From Kocuria sp. (GTDB lineage: Bacteria; Actinomycetota; Actinomycetes; Actinomycetales; Micrococcaceae): 64,000 bases of DNA. Each line of letters starts with the position of its first letter. Within the stretch, counting starts at the first letter, position 1. The position numbers were made by a program, and so were the translations under genes. The notes below the pieces were generated by a model. The model saw only the letters and a list, made by a program, of their open reading frames with translations. It was not told the DNA's origin and searched no databases. The DNA lies in NCBI RefSeq assembly GCF_030530945.1, contig NZ_JAUMTZ010000002.1, positions 1-64,000 of the forward strand. Direction: 5' to 3'. This document shows, one piece after another, positions 9,424 to 18,377 of the stretch.

Positions 9424-9583
9424 CCATCCAGACTGTACTGTCGGCGCCGGAATTTCACCGGCTCGGCCGTTCCCACCGCACCCCGGGGACGCGCCGTCGC
9501 TGACGGCGGCTCGCGCGGAGCGCAGTGTTCCCGGTTCGCGGACTGTCACCGCCGGTTCGGAGTTGCACCGACCCCGGAACACG
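9424..9583 (-). promoter_or_regulatory. FMN riboswitch (RFN element)
   Basis: Read on the minus strand, the conserved RFN core is clear. The 5' part contains GGGGTCGGTGCAACTCCGAA, followed by CCGGCGGTGACAGTCCGCGA. The 3' part contains GGTGAAATTCCGGCGCCGAC followed by AGTACAGTCTGGATGG. It lies about 150 nt upstream of the pnuC-like gene and should shut down the transporter and rib genes when FMN is high. Downstream, CTCCTGCTCC (complement of 9309-9319) could pair with the GAGAGGAG ribosome site, which suggests control of translation initiation (inference). Confidence 0.97.
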
Positions 9584-9753
9584 TTGCAGAGCACAGTATG
9601 CCACGCAGCCGGGCACCCCCTCCGCGCCGGGGGGCCGGTTCCCCTCGTGCACCGGGTGCGGGCCGCTGGGATGGGACGGGTGCCCCGCGGTGGCACGGAT
9701 GCCCGGGGTGGGAGGCCGGCCGGCCGGCCGAGCGGAGCGGGTGCCGGGGCCGC
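9584..9753. other. Intergenic region upstream of the FMN riboswitch
   Basis: These 170 bp separate rpe from the riboswitch. A CATACT hexamer on the minus strand (about 9596-9602) could be the -10 element of the rib operon; no clear -35 is seen. A GGCCGGCC-type palindromic run sits at about 9715-9731. No gene is visible. Confidence 0.4.
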
Positions 9754-10434
9754 TCAGGCGCCGTGGGCGGCGGCGGAGTGCTCGCGTGCGGTCCGGCGCA
9801 GTGCGGCGATCGCGGCCGCCGGGTCCTCGGCGCCGTACACCGCGGAGCCTGCGACGAAGGTGTCCGCGCCCGCCTCGGCGGCCCGCGCGATCGTCTCCTC
9901 GCTGATCCCGCCGTCCACCTGCAGGGCCACCGTGCCGCCGTGCGCCCGCACAGCGGCCGCCGCGCGGCGCAGCTTGGGCAGGGTCACGTCCAGGAACGAC
10001 TGGCCGCCGAAGCCCGGTTCCACGGTCATCACGAGCAGCATGTCCAGCTCGGGCAGCAGGTCCAGGTACGGCTCGACCGGGGTGGCCGGGCGCACCGCCA
10101 GCCCCGCCTTCGCCCCCGCGGCCCGCAGCTCCCGCGCCAGCTTCACGGGGGCCGCGGCGGCCTCCGCGTGGAAGGTCACGGACGCGCACCCTGCCTCGGC
10201 GTAGGCGGGAGCCCACCGGTCCGGGTCCTCGATCATCAGGTGCAGGTCCAGCGGGACCGGGCTGACCCGCTGCAGCCGCTCCACCACGGGCAGGCCCAGG
10301 GTGAGGTTCGGGACGAAGTGGTTGTCCATCACGTCCACGTGCGCGGCGTCCGCGGTGCGGATGCGCTGCAGCTCCTCCCCCAGGCGGGAGAAGTCCGCGG
10401 AGAGGATGGACGGGTGGATGTCGCAGCGGGTCAT
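9754..10434 (-). CDS. rpe: Ribulose-phosphate 3-epimerase
   Basis: Rpe interconverts ribulose 5-phosphate and xylulose 5-phosphate in the pentose phosphate pathway, here near the riboflavin genes that consume ribulose 5-phosphate. The 226-residue TIM-barrel protein has [32 protein letters not shown] (metal His/Asp), [25 protein letters not shown] and the phosphate site [17 protein letters not shown] precedes the ATG. It lies 102 bp downstream of rsmB and is probably co-transcribed with it. Confident. Confidence 0.96.
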   Translation of the reverse strand: MTRCDIHPSILSADFSRLGEELQRIRTADAAHVDVMDNHFVPNLTLGLPVVERLQRVSPVPLDLHLMIEDPDRWAPAYAEAGCASVTFHAEAAAAPVKLARELRAAGAKAGLAVRPATPVEPYLDLLPELDMLLVMTVEPGFGGQSFLDVTLPKLRRAAAAVRAHGGTVALQVDGGISEETIARAAEAGADTFVAGSAVYGAEDPAAAIAALRRTAREHSAAAHGA

Positions 10435-10536
10435 GGGTTCCTCCTGGGGTGTGCTGGGTGGGCGTGGGGCCCGTGGGACGCGGAGCCCGGGAACCGCGGG
10501 TCGGATCCCGCGGTCCCTGTGCCGGCTGTCGGTGGG

Positions 10537-12132
10537 TCAGGCCCGGCGCCGCAGCGCGACCATGTACATGGCGTCGGTGTCGTGGACGTGCGGCCACAGC
10601 TGCACGCTCGTGCCACCGCCGGGGACCTCGTGGCCGGCTGCCCGGGCGCCGTCGAACGCTCCCGGCAGGGCCGCGCCCTCGGCGAGCGCGGCGGTGTCCA
10701 GGACCTCGGCGTCCCCGCGCCGGTCCGGGACGTCCTGCAGCACGTCGTGGGTCTCGGCGGTGTGCGGTGAGCAGGTGGCGTAGAGCACCACGCCGCCGGG
10801 GCGGGTGGCGTCCAGCGCGGCGTCCAGCAGCGAGCGCTGCAGGTCGGCGAGGTTGGCGACGTCCGACGGCGTGCGCCGCCAGCGCGCCTCGGGGCGTCGT
10901 CGCAGCGCCCCCAGGCCGGTGCAGGGGACGTCCACGAGCACGCGGTCGAAGGCGCCCGGGTGCTCGGCCGGGACGTCGCGGCCGTCGCCGGTGCGCACCT
11001 GCCACGCGGGGCGGGGCACCGGGGCGAGGGATGAGCGGACGAGGTCGCTGCGGTGCGCGCTGACCTCGTTGGCGAGCAGCGTGGCGCCGCGCTCGTGGGC
11101 CAGCGCGGCGAGCAGTGCCGCCTTGCCCCCGGGGCCGGCGCAGAGGTCCGCCCAGCGGCCGGTGTCCCCGGTGACGGGTGCCCCGGCGAGGACCCGGGCG
11201 ACCAGCTGGGACCCGGCGTCCTGGACCCGCACCACGCCCTGCGCGGCACCGGGCACGCGGTGGACGTCTCCCCCGCCGCTCACGGCGCTGTCCGGGACGA
11301 GGTCCCCGGGACGCGCGCCGCCGGCGAGCACGGGCTCCAGCGAGCCCAGCCCGGGCAGCGCCACGAGGTGCACCTGGGGCGCGGCGTTGTCCGCCTCCAG
11401 CAGGGCCGTGATCTCGCCGGGCTCGCGCCCGTTCGCGCGCAGGGCGCGCCGCAGCGCCCGCACCTCCCACGCGGGGTGCGCGTGGCGGACGCCCAGGGCG
11501 CGCCACTCGTCCGGCTGCTGCTGGGCGAGCTCGTCCAGCCACTCCTCCTGCGGGCGCCGGGCGACCTTGCGCAGCACCGCGTTGACGAGACCCGCCGGTC
11601 CCTGCCCGACCTCCCCGCGCACCAGGCCCACGGTGGCGTCCAGGGCGGCGTGGTCCGGGACGCGCATGGCCAGCAGCTGGTGGGTCCCGAGGCGCAGGGC
11701 GTCCAGCACCGCGGGGTCCAGCTGCTCCAGGGGCCGGTCCACGCACGTCTGCAGCACGGCGTCCCACGTGCCGCTCCAGCGCATGGTGCCGTACGCGAGC
11801 TCGGTGGCGAAGGCGGCGTCGCGCCGGTCCAGGCGGTGCTCGCGCACGAGCGCGGGCAGCACCAGGTTGCCGTAGGCGTCCTCCGAGCTCACGGCGCGCA
11901 GGGCGCGGAACGCGGTGAGCCGCGCGGGGTCCGAGTGACGACGCCGCTGGGCCGGCGCCTGCGCAGAGTAGGACCGCTCGTGCTGGGCCCGGCGGTTGCG
12001 CTCGTGCCCGCGGGCGTTGCGGCGCGAGCCGCCCCGGGCGTCCCGGTCGCGGCCGCCGCGACCTGCGGAGCCGCGGTCCTGTCCCCGACCCCCGGACGCT
12101 CCCGCGCCTCGTTCGTTCTGCTCCCGGCTCAT
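10537..12132 (-). CDS. rsmB: 16S rRNA cytosine-C5 methyltransferase (RsmB/Fmu)
   Basis: RsmB methylates a cytosine of 16S rRNA (C967 in E. coli). The 531-residue protein begins with about 60 residues rich in Arg, Gly and Ser. An NusB-like RNA-binding domain follows (about 65-200: ARLTAFRALRAVSSEDAYGNLVLPALV to AVLRKVARR). The SAM-dependent domain shows DLCAGPGGKAALLAALAHE, the catalytic cysteine motif DVPCTGLGALRRRPEARWR and the second cysteine in YATCSPH. Its ATG overlaps the fmt stop (ATGA). The basic N-terminal tail is longer than in E. coli Fmu. Confidence 0.94.
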   Translation of the reverse strand: MSREQNERGAGASGGRGQDRGSAGRGGRDRDARGGSRRNARGHERNRRAQHERSYSAQAPAQRRRHSDPARLTAFRALRAVSSEDAYGNLVLPALVREHRLDRRDAAFATELAYGTMRWSGTWDAVLQTCVDRPLEQLDPAVLDALRLGTHQLLAMRVPDHAALDATVGLVRGEVGQGPAGLVNAVLRKVARRPQEEWLDELAQQQPDEWRALGVRHAHPAWEVRALRRALRANGREPGEITALLEADNAAPQVHLVALPGLGSLEPVLAGGARPGDLVPDSAVSGGGDVHRVPGAAQGVVRVQDAGSQLVARVLAGAPVTGDTGRWADLCAGPGGKAALLAALAHERGATLLANEVSAHRSDLVRSSLAPVPRPAWQVRTGDGRDVPAEHPGAFDRVLVDVPCTGLGALRRRPEARWRRTPSDVANLADLQRSLLDAALDATRPGGVVLYATCSPHTAETHDVLQDVPDRRGDAEVLDTAALAEGAALPGAFDGARAAGHEVPGGGTSVQLWPHVHDTDAMYMVALRRRA

Positions 12133-13067
12133 GCGAATGCCACCTGCTCCCTGTGCTGCTGTCCGCGCGCCCAGTCCAGGGCCGCCATGGGCTTCTTGCC
12201 TCCGGGCTGCACCCGGGTGAGCTCCACCGCGTAGGACCCGGTGCCCGTGTACACCCGCCTGTCCCGGATCTCCACGGTTCCCGGTGCAAGCCCCGTGACC
12301 TCGGGGGCGGGCACCACGCGCTCGACCTTGAGGCGCTGGCCCTCGTGCTCCGTCCAGGCCCCCGGCTCGGGGGTCACCCCGCGCACGTGGTGGGCCACGG
12401 CCACGGCGGGGTGCTGCCAGGTGATGCGGGCCTCCGCGCCCGTGAGCTTGGGGGCGGCGCTGGCCTCCCCCCGCTGCGGCGTGGGCTGCACCCGCCCGGT
12501 CGCGAGTCCCAGGAGCGACTCCGCGAGCAGCGGCGAGCCCTCGTGCGCCAGGCGCTCCAGCACGGAGCCGGCGGTGTCCTCGGAACGCACCTCGTCCGTG
12601 AGCGTTCCCACCACGGGCCCGGTGTCCATCCCCTCGTCCAGCACGAACGTGGTGGCCCCCACCACGGTGTCACCGGCCATGAGGGCGCGCTGCACCGGGG
12701 CGGCGCCGCGCCACTGCGGCAGGAGGGAGAAATGCAGGTTCACCCAGCCGTGCTCGAAGACCTCCAGGGCCGGTCGCGGCAGCAGCGCACCGTAGGCCAC
12801 CACGGCCCCGATCAGCGCACCCGTGTCCCGCAGCCGCTCCCGGACCTCCTCGGTGACCCGGTTGGCCTTGAGCACGGGCAGTCCCAGCTCCTCGGCCCGG
12901 CGGCCCACGGCGGAGGGGGTGAGCACCCGCTTGCGTCCCACGGGGGCGTCCTCGCGGGTCAGCACCGCGACCACCTCCAGCCGCGGGTCCGCGTGCAGGG
13001 CCTCCAGCGGGGGAACGGCCGTCTCCGGCGTGCCCGCGTACACGATCTTCAGCGCCTCGTCCGTCAT
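12129..13067 (-). CDS. fmt: Methionyl-tRNA formyltransferase
   Basis: Fmt formylates initiator Met-tRNA using 10-formyl-THF. The 312-residue protein has the N-terminal Rossmann segment KIVYAGTPETAVPPLEAL, and AYGALLPRPALEVFEHGWVNLHFSLLPQWRGAAPVQRAL with the catalytic Asn/His region. The C-terminal tRNA-binding domain has RVVPAPEVTGLAPGTVEI and LTRVQPGGKKPM. ATG 13067 overlaps the def stop (ATGA), and the stop overlaps rsmB, giving a coupled def-fmt-rsmB unit. Normal length. Confidence 0.96.
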   Translation of the reverse strand: MTDEALKIVYAGTPETAVPPLEALHADPRLEVVAVLTREDAPVGRKRVLTPSAVGRRAEELGLPVLKANRVTEEVRERLRDTGALIGAVVAYGALLPRPALEVFEHGWVNLHFSLLPQWRGAAPVQRALMAGDTVVGATTFVLDEGMDTGPVVGTLTDEVRSEDTAGSVLERLAHEGSPLLAESLLGLATGRVQPTPQRGEASAAPKLTGAEARITWQHPAVAVAHHVRGVTPEPGAWTEHEGQRLKVERVVPAPEVTGLAPGTVEIRDRRVYTGTGSYAVELTRVQPGGKKPMAALDWARGQQHREQVAFA

Positions 13068-13780
13068 CGGGCACCTCCACGGCCGAACGCGGAGCCCGCG
13101 CCGTCCCGCCCCGGTGACGCGGCGGCGTCGTCCGCGGGGCGCGTGAAGGCGGAGCCCTGCGAGCGGGTGGTGGCCCCGTCCGCACGGGCCCCGTCCGAGG
13201 CGGTGCGAGCGTGGGTGTGCATCCCGGCCTCCGACGAGGCGGCGGCGTCCTGGCGGTGGGCGTCCCGTTCGCGGGCCACGCGGGCGGCGGTCTCCTCGAA
13301 GCTCGCGCTGCGCAGCTGGCGCATGGCGTCCCTGCGCTCGTCCCCCACGAGCCGGTCCACGTAGAGGGTTCCGGACAGGTGGTCCGTCTCGTGCTGGAAG
13401 CACCGGGCCAGCAGACCCTCGGCCTCCCGGTGCACTGGCCGGCCGTGGAGGTCCACCCCCGTGAGCACCGCGTGCCGCATGCGGGGGGTCTCGTAGGACA
13501 GACCCGGGACGGAGAGGCAGCCCTCTCCCCCCTCCTGGGGCTCCTGGCCGGTGCTCAGCCGCGGGTTCACCACGTGGCCCTCGTCCCCGTGGACACCCCA
13601 CGTGAAGACCCGCAGCCCCACGCCCACCTGCGGCGCCGCGAGTCCCACACCGCCCACCGCGTACATGGTCTCGAGCATGTCCCGCACCAGCGCGGCCAGC
13701 GACTCGTCGAACTGGGTGACCTCCTGGGCGGGGGTGCGCAGGACGGGGTCCCCGATGGTGCGGATGCGCAGAATACTCAC
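13064..13780 (-). CDS. def: Peptide deformylase with long C-terminal tail
   Basis: Def removes the formyl group from new proteins, the reverse of the Fmt reaction. All three metalloenzyme motifs are present: GVGLAAPQVG, EGCLSVPG with the metal cysteine, and QHETDHLSG with the two metal histidines and catalytic glutamate near residue 130. The core ends around residue 180. About 55 Ala/Ser/Asp/Gly-rich residues follow, which look disordered and include a DDAAA run encoded by the repeated GACGACGCCGC word. The GTG start at 13780 gives the usual MSILRIRTIGDPVLR N-terminus. The stop overlaps fmt. Confidence 0.95.
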   Translation of the reverse strand: MSILRIRTIGDPVLRTPAQEVTQFDESLAALVRDMLETMYAVGGVGLAAPQVGVGLRVFTWGVHGDEGHVVNPRLSTGQEPQEGGEGCLSVPGLSYETPRMRHAVLTGVDLHGRPVHREAEGLLARCFQHETDHLSGTLYVDRLVGDERRDAMRQLRSASFEETAARVARERDAHRQDAAASSEAGMHTHARTASDGARADGATTRSQGSAFTRPADDAAASPGRDGAGSAFGRGGAR

Positions 13781-13830
13781 CGTGCGGTGCTCTCCTCGTG
13801 TGGGTGTGGTGGCCGGGCTGATGACCGCTC

Positions 13831-14745
13831 TCAGTCTACGGCGGGCCCGGTGGCGGTCCGCGTGGCGCCGACGTCCGCCCCCAGGCGGCCCGTGGGACTG
13901 CCCTCGAGCGGGGGCGGGGCGATGCTCAGCAGCTGCCGACCGGCGGCATCGAGCTGCGTGGAGCGCGCCCACACCTTCGCCAGGGCGCAGAACTTGTACC
14001 AGTGCAGCGGCAGGTGCTCGGCGACGGCCTGGACGGTGAGCGCCTCCGTCTCCCCGATGGCCACGGCCATGAGCACCTCCGCATCCCCGTAGCGCCACGG
14101 CTCCCACTCCCCCGCGGCGGCGTCCACGAGCGACTCCTCCGCCTTGAGCCCGGCGACCAGCTGGGTGACCACCTTCGGGTCCGGCGCCTTGACCCGGCCC
14201 GCCCGGTCCGTGCCACGGGTCTTGTAGTCGATCAGGCACACCTTGCCCCCGATGCGTGCCACGAGGTCCAGGGTGCCGGCGTAGCCCACGGTGGAGTTCC
14301 ACACGGTGATCTCCGCCGCGAGCGGCTCGGGGCGGTACAGCTGCCACCACTGGTCGGCGCTGTCCGCGAACCTCGCCTCGTGGTGCTCTGCGAGCTCCGC
14401 CCGGGCCCGCTCCACCTCGTGCTCATGCCCCATGGCCCGCAGCGCGAGCTGCTCGCAGTAGTCGTGCACCCGGTCCCCGCGCTGGGCGGCCTGGTCCCGG
14501 TGGCGCTCCGCGGCCTTCGCCGCGTGGTTCACGAGGGAACGACGCCGCCGTGAGTCCCGCAGGGCGTCCGGCAGCTGGGGATCCGTGGCCAGCGCCTGGG
14601 CCGCGCTGTAGGCGTACCACCCGCCGAGGTCGTTGGCCTCGCAGCCGATGACGGTGGTGATGGACGGAACCTCGAGGTCACCGCCCTCCCGGCGCGCGTA
14701 CATGCGGCCCGTGGGAGTCTGCTGTGCCAGGCGGGGTTGCGTCAT
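13831..14745 (-). CDS. PD-(D/E)XK superfamily protein, Cas4/RecB-like
   Basis: A 304-residue protein of uncertain role. The segment AAEITVWNSTVGYAGTLDLVARIGGKVCLIDYKTR (about residues 140-175) reads as the PD-(D/E)XK nuclease core: an upstream Glu, the Asp of GTLDLV, and D-Y-K for (D/E)XK. The N-terminus PSITTVIGCEANDLGGWYAYSAAQAL resembles RecB-like or Cas4-like exonuclease-fold proteins found alone in actinobacterial genomes. No helicase or cas gene is nearby, so it is not a CRISPR component on this evidence. It lies upstream of def with a 50-bp gap. Confidence 0.75.
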   Translation of the reverse strand: MTQPRLAQQTPTGRMYARREGGDLEVPSITTVIGCEANDLGGWYAYSAAQALATDPQLPDALRDSRRRRSLVNHAAKAAERHRDQAAQRGDRVHDYCEQLALRAMGHEHEVERARAELAEHHEARFADSADQWWQLYRPEPLAAEITVWNSTVGYAGTLDLVARIGGKVCLIDYKTRGTDRAGRVKAPDPKVVTQLVAGLKAEESLVDAAAGEWEPWRYGDAEVLMAVAIGETEALTVQAVAEHLPLHWYKFCALAKVWARSTQLDAAGRQLLSIAPPPLEGSPTGRLGADVGATRTATGPAVD

Positions 14746-14805
14746 GGACCCAGGGTAGGAACGGACCCCGACACGCAGAAGCCGCCCCCGGAGTCTGCGG
14801 GCACG

Positions 14806-14836
14806 AAAAAACCCGGTCCCTCTCGGGACCGGGTTT
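14806..14836 (-). terminator. Rho-independent terminator after tRNA-Val(CAC)
   Basis: The 9-bp perfect stem GGGACCGGG / CCCGGTCCC with a 4-base loop is followed on the minus strand by TTTTTT. It ends the tRNA-Val(CAC) transcript. Confidence 0.9.
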
Positions 14837-14848
14837 CTCCGTTATTCG

Positions 14849-14920
14849 TGCGCGATACTGGGATCGAACCAGTGACCTCTTCGGTGTGAACGAAGCGCGC
14901 TACCGCTGCGCCAATCGCGC
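14849..14920 (-). tRNA. tRNA-Val (CAC)
   Basis: The 72-base gene folds as a cloverleaf with a GCGCGAT / ATCGCGC acceptor stem and discriminator A. The anticodon arm is CTTCG-TTCACAC-CGAAG, so the anticodon is CAC, reading GTG. CCA is not encoded. Apart from the anticodon arm it matches tRNA-Val(GAC) at 15402 on the opposite strand. Confidence 0.96.
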
Positions 14921-14934
14921 TTGCAACGTTGAAG

Positions 14935-14964
14935 ACTCTAGAACACATCTGCCGGACACGGCAA
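14935..14964 (-). promoter_or_regulatory. Putative promoter of tRNA-Val(CAC)
   Basis: On the minus strand TTGCCG (14959-14964) and TAGAGT (14935-14940) are spaced by 18 bp and end 14 bp before the tRNA. Reasonable housekeeping-type -35 and -10 elements, judged by eye. Confidence 0.45.
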
Positions 14965-15163
14965 ATCCACCCCGGGGTCAGCGGTGATTTGCCCGGACCC
15001 CACCCGGTGGGTAATGTTCTTCCTCGTTGGCAACGCCCCGCAGGGCACGGCCTTCCAGAACGGAAACGTCCCGGAAGTCGCACACGGCGGGTAGCGCGAG
15101 AACCTGTGATAAAGTTTCCGCTCGGAAGAACGGCAACCGGCAGGTTCCCGATCGACCGACAAT

Positions 15164-15236
15164 GCGGACGTAGCTCAGCTGGTAGAGCATCACCTTGCCA
15201 TGGTGAGGGTCGCGGGTTCGACTCCCGTCGTCCGCT
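15164..15236 (+). tRNA. tRNA-Gly (GCC)
   Basis: The 73-base cloverleaf has acceptor stem GCGGACG / CGTCCGC and anticodon arm TCACC-TTGCCAT-GGTGA, giving anticodon GCC. CCA is not encoded. It is the first of three plus-strand tRNA genes. Confidence 0.96.
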
Positions 15237-15295
15237 CGCAGTTATCGACCTCCCGGTCGAGATCTGAGACCCTGTCCTTGAAGGATCTGGTCCCC

Positions 15296-15366
15296 GGTGG
15301 GGTGGCCGAGTGGTTAGGCAGCGGCCTGCAAAGCCGTCAACGCGGGTTCGAATCCCGTCTCCACCT
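15296..15366 (+). tRNA. tRNA-Cys (GCA)
   Basis: The 71-base cloverleaf has acceptor stem GGTGGGG / CTCCACC, discriminator T (typical of Cys) and anticodon loop CTGCAAA with anticodon GCA. It lies 59 bp after tRNA-Gly, probably in the same transcript. Confidence 0.95.
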
Positions 15367-15401
15367 CGGTGCAACCACCTCGTTCAATTGGTGAACATTG
15401 A

Positions 15402-15476
15402 GCGCGATTGGCGCAGCGGTAGCGCGCTTCCCTGACACGGAAGAGGTCACTGGTTCGATCCCAGTATCGCGCACCA
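15402..15476 (+). tRNA. tRNA-Val (GAC)
   Basis: A 72-base cloverleaf plus encoded CCA. The anticodon arm is CTTCC-CTGACAC-GGAAG, anticodon GAC, reading GTC and GTT. Its body is identical to tRNA-Val(CAC) at 14849 outside the anticodon arm. A terminator follows directly. Confidence 0.96.
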
Positions 15477-15480
15477 GATG

Positions 15481-15512
15481 AAAACCCCGGAACTCCTGTT
15501 CCGGGGTTTTTT
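15481..15512 (+). terminator. Rho-independent terminator of the tRNA Gly-Cys-Val transcript
   Basis: A 13-bp perfect stem AAAACCCCGGAAC / GTTCCGGGGTTTT with loop TCCT is followed by TT. A strong intrinsic terminator 5 bp after the CCA of tRNA-Val. Confidence 0.93.
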
Positions 15513-15726
15513 CGTGTCCAGACCCTCTACCCGGACGCCGGCGACGAGCGGTACAGCTCCCCCGCCCGCCCCGGTGGTGCACTCCGTGGGGTGACGAGGC
15601 GCGCCGCCCTCGGCCAGCGCGCACGGCGCGCACATGCGCGCGGGCCGCCCCACCATGGGACGGCCCGCGGCGGCGTCGTCGTGGCCCACTGGCCAGGAGC
15701 GCCTGGTCAGGGGCGACGTCGACGCG
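15513..15726. other. Intergenic region downstream of nrdE
   Basis: There is no gene in these 214 bp. CGGGCCG / CGGCCCG (about 15644-15668) can form a hairpin that may end the nrdHIE transcript. The GCGGCGTCGTC word occurs at 15670. No nrdF is present here. Confidence 0.5.
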
Positions 15727-17904
15727 TCACAGCATGCAGGAGACGCAGCCCTCCACCTCGGTGCCCTCCAGCGCGAGCTGGCGGATGCGCGAGTAGTACA
15801 TGGTCTTGATGCCCTTGCGCCACGCATAGATCTGCGCGCGGTTGATGTCGCGGGTGGTGGCCGTGTCCTTGAAGAACAGCGTCAGGGACAGGCCCTGGTC
15901 CACGTGCTGGGTGGCCGCGGCGTACGTGTCGATGATCTTCTCGTAGCCGATCTCGTACGCGTCCTGGAAGTACTCCAGGTTCTCGTTGTCCATGAACGGC
16001 GCCGGGTAGTACACGCGGCCCAGCTTGCCCTCCTTGCGGATCTCGATGCGCGAGGCGATCGGGTGGATCGAGGACGTGGAGTTGTTGATGTAGGAGATGG
16101 AACCGGTGGGCGGCACGGCCTGCAGGTTCTGGTTGTACATCCCGTCCGCCATGACCTTCTCGCGCAGCTCGCTCCAGTCCTGCTGCGTGGGCAGGGCGAT
16201 CCCGGCCCGCTCGAAGAGCTCACGGACGCGCTGCGTGGCCGGCTCCCACGCCCGCTCGGTGTACCTGTCGAAGAACGAGCCGTTGGCGTAGTCCGAGTTC
16301 TCGAAGCCCACGAAGGACTCCCCGCGCTCCTTGGCGATCAGGTTCGAGGCCCGGATGGCGTGGTAGGTCACCGCGTAGAAGTACATGTCCGTGAAGTCCA
16401 CGCCCTCCTCGGAGCCGTAGAAGATGTGCTCCTTGGCGAGGTAGCCGTGCAGGTTCATCTGCCCCAGACCCACCGCGTGGGACATCTGGTTGCCGCGCCG
16501 GATGGAGGGCACCGAGTCGATGTTGGACATGTCCGAGACCGCCGTGAGGCCGCGGATGGCGGTCTCGATGCTGGCCCCGAAGTCCGCGGACTCCATGGCC
16601 ATGGCGATGTTCATGGAGCCCAGGTTGCAGGAGATGTCCTTGCCCACCTCCGCGTACGTGAGGTCCTCGTTGTACGTGGAGGGCTCGGAGACCTGCAGGA
16701 TCTCGGAGCACAGGTTGGACATGATGATCTTGCCGTCGATGGGGTTGGCCCGGTTCACCGTGTCCTCGAACATGATGTACGGGTACCCGGACTCGAACTG
16801 CACCTCCGCCACGGTCTGGAAGAACTCGCGCGCGCTGATCTTGGTCTTGGTGATCCGGGAGTCGTCCACCATCTCGTGGTACTTCTCGCTCACGTTCACG
16901 TCCGCGAAGGGCATGCCGTAGATCCGCTCCACGTCGTACGGGGAGAACAGGTACATGTCCTGGTTCTTCTTGGCGAGCTCGAACGTGATGTCCGGGATGA
17001 CCACGCCCAGGGAGAGGGTCTTGATGCGGATCTTCTCGTCCGCGTTCTCCCGCTTGGTGTCCAGGAAGTTGAGGATGTCGGGGTGGTGGGCGTGCAGGTA
17101 AACGGCGCCCGCCCCCTGTCGCGCGCCCAGCTGGTTGGCGTAGGAGAACGAGTCCTCCAGCAGCTTCATCACCGGGATCACGCCCGAGGACTGGTTCTCG
17201 ATCATCTTGATCGGCGCGCCCGACTCCCGCAGGTTGGTCAGTGCGAACGCCACACCACCGCCGCGCTTGGACAGCTGCAGGGCGGAGTTGATGTTGCGCC
17301 CGATGGACTCCATGTTGTCCTCGAAGCGCACCAGGAAGCAGGACACGAGCTCGCCGCGCTGCTTCTTCCCGGCGTTGAGGAACGTGGGGGTGGCGGGCTG
17401 GAAACGACCGGAGATGATCTCCGCCACCAGCTGCCGGGCCAGCTCCTCGTTGCCGTCCGCGAGGTACAGGGAGACCATGACCACACGGTCCTCGAAGCGC
17501 TCCAGGTAGCGCTGGCCGTCGAAGGTCTTCAGTGTGTAGGAGGTGTAGAACTTGAACGCGCCCAGGAACGTCTGGAAGCGGAACTTGGAGCCGTAGGCCT
17601 GCTTGGAGAGCTCCTTGATGAACTCCATGCTGTACTTCTCGAGCACCTCGGCCTCGTAGTACTGGTGGTCCACCAGGTACTTCAGCTTCTCCTCGAGGTC
17701 GTGGAAGAACACGGTGTTCTTGTTCACGTGCTGCAGGAAGTACTGCCGGGCCGCCTGGCGGTCCGCCTCGAACTGGATCCTGCCGTCCGCGTCGTAGAGG
17801 TTCAGCAGGGCGTTGAGCTCGTGGTAGCCCAGTCCCCGGTACTTCTCCGGGCAGGTGGGATCCTCGTGACCGGGCTCGACGCTCACTCCCGGGGTTGCGT
17901 GCAT
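15727..17904 (-). CDS. nrdE: Class Ib ribonucleotide reductase alpha subunit
   Basis: NrdE is the catalytic subunit that reduces ribonucleoside diphosphates, working with the radical subunit NrdF and the electron donor NrdH. The 725-residue protein has [41 protein letters not shown] with the active-site cysteine, [18 protein letters not shown], and the C-terminal redox pair CVSCML. Class Ib is indicated by the nrdH-nrdI-nrdE context and the short N-terminus without an ATP cone. ATG 17904 lies inside the end of nrdI (22-base overlap). nrdF does not follow: the next features downstream are tRNA genes. Confidence 0.96.
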   Translation of the reverse strand: MHATPGVSVEPGHEDPTCPEKYRGLGYHELNALLNLYDADGRIQFEADRQAARQYFLQHVNKNTVFFHDLEEKLKYLVDHQYYEAEVLEKYSMEFIKELSKQAYGSKFRFQTFLGAFKFYTSYTLKTFDGQRYLERFEDRVVMVSLYLADGNEELARQLVAEIISGRFQPATPTFLNAGKKQRGELVSCFLVRFEDNMESIGRNINSALQLSKRGGGVAFALTNLRESGAPIKMIENQSSGVIPVMKLLEDSFSYANQLGARQGAGAVYLHAHHPDILNFLDTKRENADEKIRIKTLSLGVVIPDITFELAKKNQDMYLFSPYDVERIYGMPFADVNVSEKYHEMVDDSRITKTKISAREFFQTVAEVQFESGYPYIMFEDTVNRANPIDGKIIMSNLCSEILQVSEPSTYNEDLTYAEVGKDISCNLGSMNIAMAMESADFGASIETAIRGLTAVSDMSNIDSVPSIRRGNQMSHAVGLGQMNLHGYLAKEHIFYGSEEGVDFTDMYFYAVTYHAIRASNLIAKERGESFVGFENSDYANGSFFDRYTERAWEPATQRVRELFERAGIALPTQQDWSELREKVMADGMYNQNLQAVPPTGSISYINNSTSSIHPIASRIEIRKEGKLGRVYYPAPFMDNENLEYFQDAYEIGYEKIIDTYAAATQHVDQGLSLTLFFKDTATTRDINRAQIYAWRKGIKTMYYSRIRQLALEGTEVEGCVSCML

Positions 17905-18377
17905 GCTTGCCAAAACTCTTCCAATCCTTGGGTGACCTTCTCGACGTCCTCGTCCGTGCCCATGAGCTCGAACTTGTACAGCAGGGGCACCTGGCACTTG
18001 GCGGCCACCTTCTCCGCGGCCACGCAGAACAGGGGGCCGAAGTTGGTGTTGCCGGCGCCGATCACACCCAGCAGGTGCGCGCGCGAGGATGCGTCGTTGA
18101 GGAACTTCACGACTTGCGGGGGGACCGAACCCGCTCCCCCGGGCCGGCCGTAGCTGGGCACTGCCAGCACGTACGGCTCGGTGATCCGAGGCGGGGGTTC
18201 AGTGGTCTTAAGGGGCAACCGGACCGAGCGCACCGGCAGCTTCGCGATGAACCGGTCCGTGTTGCGGGTGACGGAGGAGAAGTACACCACCAGGGGTGCA
18301 TCCGCCTCCGGGACGTAGGACGACTGCCGCAGCTCCCGCTCCTTCGCGCGAGCGAGAACCGAGCTGAGGGAACTCAT
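17883..18377 (-). CDS. nrdI: NrdI, flavodoxin-like class Ib RNR maturation factor
   Basis: NrdI is an unusual flavodoxin that supplies oxidant to assemble the dimanganese-tyrosyl radical of NrdF. The 164-residue protein shows the FMN-binding loop [27 protein letters not shown], and the NrdI-specific [15 protein letters not shown]. The N-terminal 28 residues precede the flavodoxin fold. ATG 18377 has GGAAG about 9 bases upstream; a GTG two codons earlier is possible. It lies between nrdH and nrdE and overlaps nrdE by 22 bases. Confidence 0.94.
   Translation of the reverse strand: MSSLSSVLARAKERELRQSSYVPEADAPLVVYFSSVTRNTDRFIAKLPVRSVRLPLKTTEPPPRITEPYVLAVPSYGRPGGAGSVPPQVVKFLNDASSRAHLLGVIGAGNTNFGPLFCVAAEKVAAKCQVPLLYKFELMGTDEDVEKVTQGLEEFWQACTQPRE

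Noticed and set aside
13831..14745. PD-(D/E)XK protein as Cas4 of a CRISPR system
   Set aside because: There is no repeat array and no other cas gene in the window; stand-alone relatives are common.
14849..15476. tRNA genes as an integration site for a genomic island
   Set aside because: No integrase, no partial tRNA copy and no mobile genes are adjacent; both flanks are core genes.
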